From positions 239,114-303,113 of the forward strand of contig NZ_WEGK01000012.1 of assembly GCF_009604405.1 (NCBI RefSeq): a stretch of DNA of 64,000 nt, written 5' to 3'. This DNA is from Nocardia macrotermitis (GTDB lineage Bacteria; Actinomycetota; Actinomycetes; Mycobacteriales; Mycobacteriaceae). How positions within the stretch are numbered: the first letter of the stretch is position 1; each line of letters opens with the position of its first letter. A model generated the notes under the pieces. That model was not told the DNA's origin. It saw only the letters and a list, made by a program, of their open reading frames with translations, and did no database searches. The position numbers and the translations under genes are program-made. Positions 7,954 through 16,356 of this stretch are shown one piece after another.

Positions 7954-10900
7954 TGGGCATCAACTCCTGACTCATCCGGTGTTCCAGCACCGCGGCGGCG
8001 ATATCGAGCGCACCGGCGGTCACGATCTCGTAGTGGCGATAGGGCAGGTTGCCCACGGGCCGGACACGCTCGCGCAGCGGGACGACCGGAACGTCGGCGA
8101 AACTCGGACCGTCTCCCCGCGCCCGCAAAAAGACGCTGTGGTCCAGCAGATCCGGATCGATGCCGCTGGGTTCGGACCGAAACCGGTAAGTGTGCTCGAC
8201 CACCGCGACGATCCGCTCGGCCATCTCACGCCCGAATTCGGGTACCCGCGAGGTGATCAGATCGAGGAACCGCTCGCGCGTGGCGACCGCCTCGTCGAGT
8301 TCGGCCGCGAACGGCGGGTCGATCCGGCCGGTGAACACCGAGGCCAGCACTCGCTTGAAATATCCTGCGGCATAGTCGACCTCGCCATCGTCGGGCAGTC
8401 CGGGCAACACCGGCGAGCCGGGGGCGATCAGGACCAGCGCCTCGACCGGACGTCCTGCCGCGTGCAGGTGGTGGGCCACCTCGGCGGCGATCCGGGCCCC
8501 GAAGGAGTAGCCGACCAGCCGCAGCGGGCCGCCGGGCCGGATCCGTCGCACCTCGTCCAGGTCGTCGGTGATCAGGGCGGCCAGGTCCCGGTGCGGGACC
8601 TCACCGGCGTTCAGGCCGCGAGCCTGCATCCCGTACACGGTGTGCCCGTCCTGGGCCAGTTCACCGGCCAGCGCACGCAGGCTCATCGGATAACCACCCA
8701 GCCCCGGCCACAGGATGGTCGTCGTCGCGGAACCCGTACCGGCCAGCGGCAGCAGTCGATCCGCCCGCGGTGGCGCGGATTCTTCGGTGGCAGTGGACAA
8801 TTCGGTGAGGGTCGGATGGCGGAACAGGGTCTGCACCGGAAGCGCGACCCCGAGTCGCTCGCTCAGCAGCCGGATCAAGCGCAGTGCCGACATCGAATTG
8901 CCGCCCTGGGCGAAGAAGTCGTCACCGCGGTAGACCGGGTCGTAGCCGAGTACCTCGGACCACACCCGTGCCACGGCACGCTCGCGCGCGGAGACCGGCG
9001 GGGCGACCGGACGTTCGGTCACGACCAGTTCGGCCGCCAGCCGAGACAATGCGGCGCGATCCTGTTTCCCGTTCCGCGACAACGGGATACGGTCCAGAAG
9101 GTGGATCGCGGACGGTACCATCGCCGACGGCAGCACCACCCGCAGGTCGTCGGCGAGCAGTTCCTCGGGTCCGCGCATGTGCACGGTGTCCTCGTCCATA
9201 CCGGTCGCGGCGAGTTGGTCGTCGGATACCGGCCCGGCCAGTGCGAGATAACTCAGCGAGCGCAGCCCCAGGATATCGTCCAGCCGCCGCGCGGACGGCA
9301 GGTCCCGGCCGGTCAGTGAGGCGTATCCGGCCGACATGAATCCCAGGCCGACGCGGCTGCCCGATTGTTGCAGATGCGCCAGCGCGCGGCCGAGTGCGGT
9401 GAATCCGGCCCACCCGGCCTGCGGTGTGGTGGTGAACACGACCGCGAATCCCGAATCGTCGTAGCTGCGCTGATTGATCGCCACGACGTGGCGGCGCTCG
9501 ATCTTCTGCTCGGTGACGAAACTCGCGCCCGCACTGGTGAATCGGTAGATACCGTGCCGATCGGTGCTGCGCTGCCCGTGCACCTGCACCCATGCGGTCA
9601 CCACCCCCTCGGTGACGCCGGAAACCGGTTCCACGGCAACCGAACTCAGCATCCAGCCCGATTCGGCCGCGACCTCGTCCAGCATTCCCAGCAGATGACC
9701 GGCCTCGAACTGCAGCACCTCCCGGACGTTGGTGGTGTACACCGACTCGATCACCCGCGGCAGGCCGACCAGGTGCAGCCGCATACCGGTCCGGGTGGTA
9801 TCGGCCACCCGGTACAGCGCGTGCCGCAGTGGATGGAAGTAGTAGATCCCGGATTCCAGACCGGCCAGCCCGCCGGTCTCGACGTAGATCCGGGTGCCGT
9901 TCAGCGCTCCCGGTGATGCGTAGGAATACTTGGGCAGCAATCGATCCGGACTGTGGAACGGGCCGAACCAGCGCAGCAACCGGCCGAGGCCGTCGAGATC
10001 CGGCATCCCCGTGGCACGCGCCGGTCGAGCCGCGTGCCACCGGTGCAGCAGCGCCTCGATGCGTGCGAGCGAGATGGGCACGGTGTCGAAGGTGCGATAG
10101 GTCTTGCGGGCGAACACCCGCCGTCGCTGTTCGGCGGTCGGTTCGGAGCCCGGCAGCGCGAGCGCTGGTTCCGTGCCGACCGGGCGAATCCCCAGATTCG
10201 ACAATTGTGCCGTCACCTGGGTACGTGTCGTTTTGGAGCGGTGGTGGCGCCCGGCGACCCCCTGGTCCATCAGCGGCGCCTGTTCGGGGTCCAGCTCGAC
10301 GAACGCGGCCAGTTGGGTGGCGCCGCGGGCGGTCTGCCGGGGCACCACCGCCGCGGCGCGGACCCAGGGATGCGATTCGATCCAGAATCGGACCTCGTTC
10401 GTCTCGATGCGGTGGCCGTCGACCTTCACCTGATCGTCCGTGCGGCCCAGGAACTCGAGATCCCCGTCGCTGTTCCCGCGCACCAGATCTCCTGTGCGAT
10501 ACCACCGTTCGGCGCCACGACGGACGAATCGTTCGGCGGTCGCCTCGGGACGATTGCGATACCCGTCGGCCAGTTGTACCCCGCCGATCAGCAACTCTCC
10601 CTCGGTCGCCGGAACACCCGAGTCGTCGAGCACCAGCAGGCGGCACCCGGCCACGGGCCGGCCGATCGGAACCACCGGGGTCAGGGCCGGATCGGTATCG
10701 GTGAAGTCGAACCACGTCGCGTTGATGGTGGTTTCGGTGGGACCGTACAGGTTCACCGCGCGCGCGGCCGGGAACGCCGCCCGCATCCGGCGGGCCACCA
10801 CACCCGGCAGTGCCTCACCGCCGCTGACGATCGTACGTAGCGAGTCGAGCTCGCCCGGGGCGGGCAGACCGACCAGCTCGGACCAGACGGTGGGCACGCA

Positions 10901-11638
10901 CTGCAGGATCGTTATGCGCTGTCGCGCAACATATTCCAGTATCGCCTCGGGGCGGGCGTGCGTACCGGCGGTCGCGATCACCACCGTCGCGCCGACGGCG
11001 TTGGCGAGCAGTTCCCATTGCGCGGCATCGAAACTCACCGGCGTTTTGAGCAGCACTCGCGCGTCGGGGCCGAGCCCGAGTTCGGAGCGCAGCCAGCCGA
11101 GCTGGTGCGCGATGGCCCGATGCGGTACCACGACGCCCTTGGGCGTGCCGGTCGTCCCGGAGGTGTAGATCGAGTAGGCCGGACCAGACCCCTGTGCCGA
11201 ATGACGCGGTGTCAGAAAGGTTTCCGTGCGCCTTGCGTCCACGCGCAGCGTGCGTGCGCGCGGCGGCAGGATCCGCCGCGCCTGCTCGTCGGTCCCGGCA
11301 TCGGTGAGCACCAACGCCAGCTCGGCATCGTTCGCCATATATGTCAGTCGCTCGGCCGGATAGTCCACCGCCAGCGGCAGATACGCGGCGCCGGCCCGCA
11401 GAATCGCCCAGACCGCGACGACCAGTCGCACCGACGGCTGCAACAGCACGCCGACCGTGTCACCGGGCCGTACCCCGGCCGCGCGCAACGACGCGGCCAC
11501 GGCGGCCGAGTGCGCGGCCAGCTCGCGATAGTCCAGGGTGTCCCGATCATCCACGCAGGCAACAGCTTCCGGTGTCGCGTCGAGGTGTTCGGCGAAGAGA
11601 TCGACGAGATTGTCCGCGGTATGCACGCTTCTCCTCAC
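7940..11638 (-). CDS. Indigoidine-synthetase-type NRPS (A-Ox-PCP-TE)
   Basis: This 1232-residue single-module NRPS has the same size and order as IndC/BpsA. A-domain cores are visible: YTSGTTGTPKG (A3), NLYGPTETTIN (A5), WYRTGDL (A7), DDQVKVDGHRIE (A8) and NGKQDRAAL with Lys858 (A10). Between A8 and A9, at about residues 520-770, lies a nitroreductase-like oxidation domain. The carrier site is GGNSMSAL with Ser915 and the thioesterase has GYSFG with Ser1045. Hand-aligned specificity residues read DAWQVGLINK, close to the glutamine code DAWQFGLI(D/N)K. It is predicted to oxidise and cyclise L-glutamine to an aminopyridone, the branch point to indigoidine or minimycin. The start may be GTG 11626, which has AGGAG just upstream. 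No PPTase gene is nearby. Confidence 0.93.
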   Translation of the reverse strand: MRRSVHTADNLVDLFAEHLDATPEAVACVDDRDTLDYRELAAHSAAVAASLRAAGVRPGDTVGVLLQPSVRLVVAVWAILRAGAAYLPLAVDYPAERLTYMANDAELALVLTDAGTDEQARRILPPRARTLRVDARRTETFLTPRHSAQGSGPAYSIYTSGTTGTPKGVVVPHRAIAHQLGWLRSELGLGPDARVLLKTPVSFDAAQWELLANAVGATVVIATAGTHARPEAILEYVARQRITILQCVPTVWSELVGLPAPGELDSLRTIVSGGEALPGVVARRMRAAFPAARAVNLYGPTETTINATWFDFTDTDPALTPVVPIGRPVAGCRLLVLDDSGVPATEGELLIGGVQLADGYRNRPEATAERFVRRGAERWYRTGDLVRGNSDGDLEFLGRTDDQVKVDGHRIETNEVRFWIESHPWVRAAAVVPRQTARGATQLAAFVELDPEQAPLMDQGVAGRHHRSKTTRTQVTAQLSNLGIRPVGTEPALALPGSEPTAEQRRRVFARKTYRTFDTVPISLARIEALLHRWHAARPARATGMPDLDGLGRLLRWFGPFHSPDRLLPKYSYASPGALNGTRIYVETGGLAGLESGIYYFHPLRHALYRVADTTRTGMRLHLVGLPRVIESVYTTNVREVLQFEAGHLLGMLDEVAAESGWMLSSVAVEPVSGVTEGVVTAWVQVHGQRSTDRHGIYRFTSAGASFVTEQKIERRHVVAINQRSYDDSGFAVVFTTTPQAGWAGFTALGRALAHLQQSGSRVGLGFMSAGYASLTGRDLPSARRLDDILGLRSLSYLALAGPVSDDQLAATGMDEDTVHMRGPEELLADDLRVVLPSAMVPSAIHLLDRIPLSRNGKQDRAALSRLAAELVVTERPVAPPVSARERAVARVWSEVLGYDPVYRGDDFFAQGGNSMSALRLIRLLSERLGVALPVQTLFRHPTLTELSTATEESAPPRADRLLPLAGTGSATTTILWPGLGGYPMSLRALAGELAQDGHTVYGMQARGLNAGEVPHRDLAALITDDLDEVRRIRPGGPLRLVGYSFGARIAAEVAHHLHAAGRPVEALVLIAPGSPVLPGLPDDGEVDYAAGYFKRVLASVFTGRIDPPFAAELDEAVATRERFLDLITSRVPEFGREMAERIVAVVEHTYRFRSEPSGIDPDLLDHSVFLRARGDGPSFADVPVVPLRERVRPVGNLPYRHYEIVTAGALDIAAAVLEHRMSQELMPNAAR

Positions 11639-11662
11639 GTATGTCTTCCGGCCGGCCCGGCC

Positions 11663-12367
11663 TCAGGCACCGGCGACGGTGCCGTGGTACCGGTCGCCGA
11701 AGTCGCCGATACCCGGCTGCATGAACGCCTGATCGGTCAGGGTTCGGTCGATGTGCGAGGTGACGATCCGGATGTCCGGACGTCGCGACAGCACCGTGGC
11801 CAGCGCTTCCGGGCAGGTCAGCACGTTGACCACGAGGATGTCCGACTCCTCGACGCCCGCGGCGACGAGTTCGTTGATCGCGGTCAGCAGCGTGCCGCCG
11901 GTGGCGATGGTCGGATCGAGCAGCAGCACCTGCCTGCCCGCGATGTCCGGTGGCAGTTTGCGGTACAGCAGCGTCGGCTGCTTGGTGACCACGTCGCGCT
12001 GAATCAGGATCTTGCCGAATCGGGTGTCGGGCCGGATCTCGCGCAGTCCGGCCTCGAGCGCGTCCCCGGCCCGCGGGATCGTCACCGCGTACAGCTGCGG
12101 CTGTACCGCCTGCACCCCCTCGAACACGAATCCGGTGGGAGTGGGAACCGCGTGCGGTCGGTGTTCCAGGTGGGACAGCGCGGTTTCCAGCAGCAGCCGG
12201 ATGATGCGCCCGGTGATGCGGACGAACTGTTCCTGACCTGCGGCGGCGTCACGTGCCTGCGTGTGCAGGGCGATCAGACCGGGTGTGGCGGGCAGGACGA
12301 ATACCGCGGTGCCGAGATACCGGTCGAGATCGACAGGTCCGATGTCCGGACGGGTCCAGGTGGTCAT
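11663..12367 (-). CDS. Uracil phosphoribosyltransferase
   Basis: This 234-residue enzyme makes UMP from uracil and PRPP. It has the PRPP-binding loop LLLDPTIATGGTLLTAI and the C-terminal uracil-recognition segment MQPGIGDFGDRYHGT, matching the family's PGxGDxGDRxxGT. Its ATG overlaps the HAD phosphatase stop (ATGA) and it ends 24 bases before the NRPS. In the minimycin cluster a UPRT (MinD, from memory) protects the producer by enlarging the UMP pool, which competes with the toxic nucleotide form of the product. The embedded position suggests it is a dedicated cluster copy rather than the housekeeping upp, although normal uracil salvage cannot be excluded. Confidence 0.92.
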   Translation of the reverse strand: MTTWTRPDIGPVDLDRYLGTAVFVLPATPGLIALHTQARDAAAGQEQFVRITGRIIRLLLETALSHLEHRPHAVPTPTGFVFEGVQAVQPQLYAVTIPRAGDALEAGLREIRPDTRFGKILIQRDVVTKQPTLLYRKLPPDIAGRQVLLLDPTIATGGTLLTAINELVAAGVEESDILVVNVLTCPEALATVLSRRPDIRIVTSHIDRTLTDQAFMQPGIGDFGDRYHGTVAGA

Positions 12368-13065
12368 GGCCTGGCTCGCTTTCGATGTCGCAGGAGCAGG
12401 GTGTCGACGACGTCGTAGAAGGTGTGAGCCACGTGATCCGGTGTGGCGGACGCTATCTGGCCGGTGGTACAGACGCCGTAGGTCACCCCGACGGTGAATG
12501 TGCCCAGCGCGTCACCCAATCCGATATCGGCCGCGGTGTCGCCGACCACCGCACCCCCGGCCCCGGCCTCGGTCAATCCGAGTGTGCTCAGTGCCAGGTC
12601 GCCGCTGGCGCGATGGGGTTTGGGTTGATCCACGTCGTCGGCTCCGACGACGGCGGCGAAGGCGTCGCGGATTCCCGCGGATTGCAGGATCAGTTCGGCG
12701 CTGGCATGTTTCTTGCTGGTCACCACCGCCAGCGCGAGCCCGGCGTCGGCGAGCCGACCCAGCCCGCCTACCACACCCGGAAACAGCAGATCGGCCGCCT
12801 CGGGCACGATCACCTCCCGGTACCGGGTCAGATATTCCTCCGAAACCCGTTGCGCCGTAGCCGAATCCGCCGGTGAGCCGGACAGTTCGGCGGCCATCTC
12901 GAGCAGCGGCCGCCCGACCAGCCGCCGCGCCACACCCACGCCCGGATCGACGCCGGTCACGGCCTCGACCGCCAGCACGAACTGCTCGGCGATCGCGCCG
13001 GGGGTATCCAGCAGGGTGCCGTCCAGATCGAACAACACTGCGGAAGACGGTGTTTCAGTGGGCAT
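12364..13065 (-). CDS. HAD-family phosphatase (IndB / MinC N-domain-like)
   Basis: This 233-residue HAD-superfamily hydrolase has motif I FDLDGTLLD with Asp13 (nucleophile) and Asp15, motif II VVTSKK, a motif III lysine in DQPKPHR, and motif IV VVGDTAADI. ATG 13065 was chosen because AAGGAG lies seven bases upstream; the frame reaching 13092 would lie within the upstream gene. It overlaps the PsuG-like gene by 11 bases and the UPRT gene by four. Related cluster enzymes (IndB, and the N-terminal domain of MinC as I recall) dephosphorylate 5'-monophosphates of pseudouridine-like C-nucleosides. The inferred role is removal of the 5'-phosphate after C-glycosidic coupling, which also contributes to detoxification. 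Confidence 0.88.
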   Translation of the reverse strand: MPTETPSSAVLFDLDGTLLDTPGAIAEQFVLAVEAVTGVDPGVGVARRLVGRPLLEMAAELSGSPADSATAQRVSEEYLTRYREVIVPEAADLLFPGVVGGLGRLADAGLALAVVTSKKHASAELILQSAGIRDAFAAVVGADDVDQPKPHRASGDLALSTLGLTEAGAGGAVVGDTAADIGLGDALGTFTVGVTYGVCTTGQIASATPDHVAHTFYDVVDTLLLRHRKRARP

Positions 13066-14014
13066 CGCGGACTCCTTCGGCCAGTGCGGCACGGGCGGAT
13101 TCGATTTCGGCGGCGGCCGCGGCGGTGCTGATCAGTACCGCACGGTTCGCCGCGGCGGCGGCGCCGCCGGTCGCCTCGTCCACCGCGCGCAGCACGAAGG
13201 TGGTCACGGCCGCACCGGTGACCCGCTCCCGCTCGGCTCTGGCCAGCGCGTCCCGGATGGCGGCCTCGATCCGCTCGCCGTCGAGCGCGTCGGCCTCCGG
13301 AATCGGATGGGTGACCAGTACGGATCCGGATCCCGCGAACTCCAGGTGCAATCCGGCCACCTCGGCGATCTCCCGTGCCGAGTCCAGATGTACCGGGGTG
13401 CGGAAGCCGCTGTCGCGGCAGTAGAACGCCGGGAACTCACCGGATCGGTACCCGATCACCGGGGTGCCCTGGGTCTCCAGGAATTCCAGGGTCAGGCCCG
13501 CGTCCAGGATCTTCTTGACGCCGGCACAGACCACGATCAGCCGGGTGCGCGCCAACTCGGTCAGGTCCGCGGAGATGTCGAAGGTGGTCTGCGCGCCGCG
13601 GTGCACACCGCCGAGTCCCGCCGAGGCCACCGTGGCGATGCCGGCGCGATCGGCGATCGCCATGGTCGCGGAGATCGACGTCGCGCCGAGGGAGCCACCG
13701 GCCAGCGCCACCGCGATATCGCGGCTGGTCACCTTGGCCGCGGACCGGCCCGCGGCGGCCAGCGCTTCGAGTTCCGCTGGGCCGCAGCCGATCTGGAACT
13801 GCCCGTCGGCGATGGCGATGGTCGCGGGTATCGCGCCACCGGCACGCACGGCGTGTTCCACCTCGCGCGCCACGGCGATGTTGTCCGGTGCGCGGAAGCC
13901 GTGCGCGATGACGTTCGATTCCAGGGCGACCACGGGCAGTCCGTGGACGAGCGCGTCGCGGACCTCGTCGGCGACGCGGAACAACGGTGATTCGACAGCA
14001 GCGATATCCGGCAC
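13055..14014 (-). CDS. Pseudouridine-5'-phosphate glycosidase-like C-glycosynthase (IndA/PsuG family)
   Basis: This 319-residue protein of the PsuG/IndA family reversibly joins a base to ribose-5-phosphate through a C-C bond. GTG 14014 was chosen (start MPDIAAVESPLF) with GAAGGA ten bases upstream; it gives almost the 312-residue length of E. coli PsuG and aligns its catalytic residues. Glu32 (VVALESNVIAHG) matches PsuG Glu31 and Lys167 (VVCAGVKKILD) matches the Schiff-base Lys166. The conserved SAGLGGVHRGA loop is also present. In this operon it would couple the NRPS-derived pyridone to ribose-5-phosphate (inference from the minimycin pathway). It is the first gene of the minus-strand operon. 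The frame upstream of 14014 has no family similarity. Confidence 0.9.
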   Translation of the reverse strand: MPDIAAVESPLFRVADEVRDALVHGLPVVALESNVIAHGFRAPDNIAVAREVEHAVRAGGAIPATIAIADGQFQIGCGPAELEALAAAGRSAAKVTSRDIAVALAGGSLGATSISATMAIADRAGIATVASAGLGGVHRGAQTTFDISADLTELARTRLIVVCAGVKKILDAGLTLEFLETQGTPVIGYRSGEFPAFYCRDSGFRTPVHLDSAREIAEVAGLHLEFAGSGSVLVTHPIPEADALDGERIEAAIRDALARAERERVTGAAVTTFVLRAVDEATGGAAAAANRAVLISTAAAAAEIESARAALAEGVRDAH

Positions 14015-14102
14015 GTGGATGACGTCCTTCGCAGCGGTGAGTGGGATTCTTCGACCCCCTGTGCGTCTCCCATGGTGTGCCGTGCGGCTGCCCGCTCCCA
14101 CC

Positions 14103-14137
14103 TTTGCGACCACCGTGAACATATTTCTTGTCGCAAA
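14103..14137. promoter_or_regulatory. Inverted repeat in the promoter region of the C-nucleoside operon
   Basis: Perfect 8-bp arms TTTGCGAC (14103-14110) and GTCGCAAA (14130-14137) are separated by 19 bases of AT-richer sequence. They lie between the PsuG-like gene (minus, starts 14014) and the monooxygenase pseudogene (plus, starts 14219). The position suits an operator for one or both promoters. No regulator gene lies in the operon, so the binding protein is unknown. Confidence 0.45.
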
Positions 14138-14218
14138 ACATCTGGCCCAGTAGATCTTTCGTGGGGGCGATGGGCCGATCGGTGCCCGACGCGCCACACC
14201 CAACGATCGGAGAGGCCG

Positions 14219-15415
14219 ATGACCGCCGTCGACGAATTACCCGCCCGGTTGACCGCGATCGCCGACGCGACCCGAGAGCTCGCCGCGGAGGCGGCGATTC
14301 GCGATGCCGAACACATCCTGCCGACCGAGCAGCTGCGCCGCCTGCTCGATGCCGGGGTCGGCGCCCTGCGCGTGCCGGTGGAATTCGGCGGCTCCGGCGC
14401 GTCGGTGCGGGTACTCGCCGACGTACTGATCGATATCGCCGCCGGTGATTCCAATCTGGCCCAGATCTTCCGCGGCCACCTCGGGCTGACCGAGATCCTG
14501 CGTTCGGCTCCCCCGGGCCCGGCACGTACGACACTGCTGCACGATGCGGCGGCGGGCCGATTCTTCGGACCGGCCGGGGCCGAGCTGAACACCACGAATC
14601 TGTCGGCACTGAGCACCGAACTGCGCCGATCCGGCGACCACTACCTGCTCTCGGGCCGCAAGTACTACACAACCGGCAGCCTGTACGCGAACTGGCTCAA
14701 CGTGCTGGTGCGCGAGAACGGCGAATTCCTCTCGGCGATCGTGCCGCGTGAGACTCCCGGGATCACGATCGTCGATGACTGGGACGGCTTCGGCCAGCGC
14801 CTGACCGCCAGCGGCACAGCGGTATTCGACCAGGTACGAGTCGATCCGGAATATGTTCTGCACCACCATAGTTCGTTGACCAACGACTATATGGAGGCGT
14901 TCTACCAGTTCGTCCACTCCGCCACCCAGGCCGGAATCACCCGGGCGGCCGCCGACGATCTGGCCGCCGTCGTACGCGGGCGCACCCGGTCCTATCCGCT
15001 GGCCTCCACCCCCGACCCGACCGGCGATCCGCAGGTACTCCAGATCGTCGGCGAGGTGTGAAGCAAGGCGTATACCGCCCGCGCCAATGTGCTGCTCCTG
15101 GCCGACGCACTCGACGAATTCCAGTCCGCCCCTTCGGCACGGCGGGCGCGACGGATACTGCTGGACTCGGCCGCGACCCAGGTGGTCAATACCGAACTCA
15201 CCGGTGCGGCGATCTGGCAGCTGTTCGACGCGGGCAGCGCCAGTGCCGTGAAATCCGGCCTCGCCCTGGACCGCCACTGGCGCAACGCCCGCACGGTGTC
15301 CTCCCACAATCCATCCGTCTACAAGGCCGCCCTGATCGGCGATCACACCGTCAACGGCACCGCGCCCCGCAGCTTCCTCAACACCGCGGCCGAGGACACC
15401 GACAGCCGGGCGTGA
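14219..15415 (+). pseudogene. DszC/SfnB-type flavin monooxygenase (acyl-CoA dehydrogenase fold), broken by an in-frame stop
   Basis: The frame encodes an acyl-CoA-dehydrogenase-fold monooxygenase of the DszC/SfnB type, which uses reduced flavin from a partner reductase. Visible features are GVGALRVPVEFGGSGASVRV near the N-terminus and SGRKYYTTGSLYANWLNVLV in the beta domain. ATG 14219 follows GGAGAGG. At 15059-15061 the codon is TGA, after which the same frame continues with family-like sequence (SKAYTARANVLLLADALDEF, ending SFLNTAAEDTDSRA) to the stop at 15413-15415. The whole would be about 398 codons, a normal family length. One C-to-T change from CGA would explain the stop. A sequencing error or stop readthrough is possible. 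The gene lies beside other broken monooxygenases. Confidence 0.8.
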
Positions 15416-15511
15416 CTCTCGGTGTTCGCCTCCCCGAACATTCTTTCCGGCGGTACCCAGCAGCGTCCGCCGCGGATCGCGACCACCGAACAGGACGACT
15501 CGCAGACGATT

Positions 15512-16355
15512 TCAGGCGGATTCGGCGATCGCACCCGGATTCCGTTGCCGGACCGGCAATCCCAGGCGCGCGCGCAGCGTCCGATCTCGGTATTCGCGTT
15601 GGAACAGCCCGCGCTGCTGCAGAATCGGCACCACGCCGGTGGCGAAATTCTCCAGATCGACGACGGTTTCGGCGGGCATGATCGTGAAGCCGTCGGCAGC
15701 TCCGGCCTCGAACCACTCCTGCAGATCGTCCGCGACCTGATCGGGGGCGCCCACCAGCAGCCGATGGCCCGAACCCCCGGCACTGCGCTCGATCAACTCC
15801 CGCGGCGTGCGCGGCCCGGCGGCGATCAGCGCCCGGGTGGATTCACTGAACCCGGTCGAAAACATCTCGGCCGGAATGGTTTCCGGCAAATCGGCGAGTT
15901 CGATCGGATCGTCCGGCCCGAACGACCCCGGCCGCGGGCCCAGGCCGCCGAGGAGGTTGGCGGTGAGCCGCTCGACCGGCAACAGGTCGTAGCCACTGTG
16001 AACACCACGTCGGCGAAGTCACCGGCGAGAGTCGGGCCGCCTTCCGACCCGCCCGCCTGAACCACGACCGGCCGTCCCTGCGGGCCCGGCGGCACGGGCA
16101 GCGGACCGGCGACGGAGAAGAATTCTCCCTCGTGATCGATGCGGTGAATGCGATCGGGATCCGCATAGCGCCCCGACGCCTTGTCCGCGACCAGCCAGTC
16201 GGATTCCCAGCTGTCCCAGAGCTTGGTGACCACATCGAGGAATTCCCACGCGCGCCGATATCGAGATAGGCGACCGGATCGGCGTGCGGTAGCCGCCCGG
16301 CCTGCCGGAAGTGTCCCGGCGTCATCAACGACATGTTCAGGTGGAAACCGGACAT
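15512..16355 (-). pseudogene. LLM-class flavin monooxygenase (NtaA/DszA-like), frameshifted and internally deleted
   Basis: Read on the minus strand, ATG 16355 starts MSGFHLNMSLMTPGHFRQAG and reaches VAYLDI. The family sequence then resumes in another frame near 16245 as EFLDVVTKLWDSWESDW and runs through PVVVQAGGSEGGPTLAGDFA to ADVVFTVA near 16000. It resumes in a third frame from 15982 (MPVERLTANLLGGLGPRP) to the stop at 15512. The segment normally joining the N-terminal strand to the EFLDVV helix, roughly 100 residues, is missing. There are therefore at least two frame changes and one deletion. The intact family is about 440 residues long and oxygenates chelates, sulfones or related compounds with FMNH2. 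It begins directly after the aldo/keto reductase stop. Confidence 0.8.
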
Positions 16356-16356
16356 C

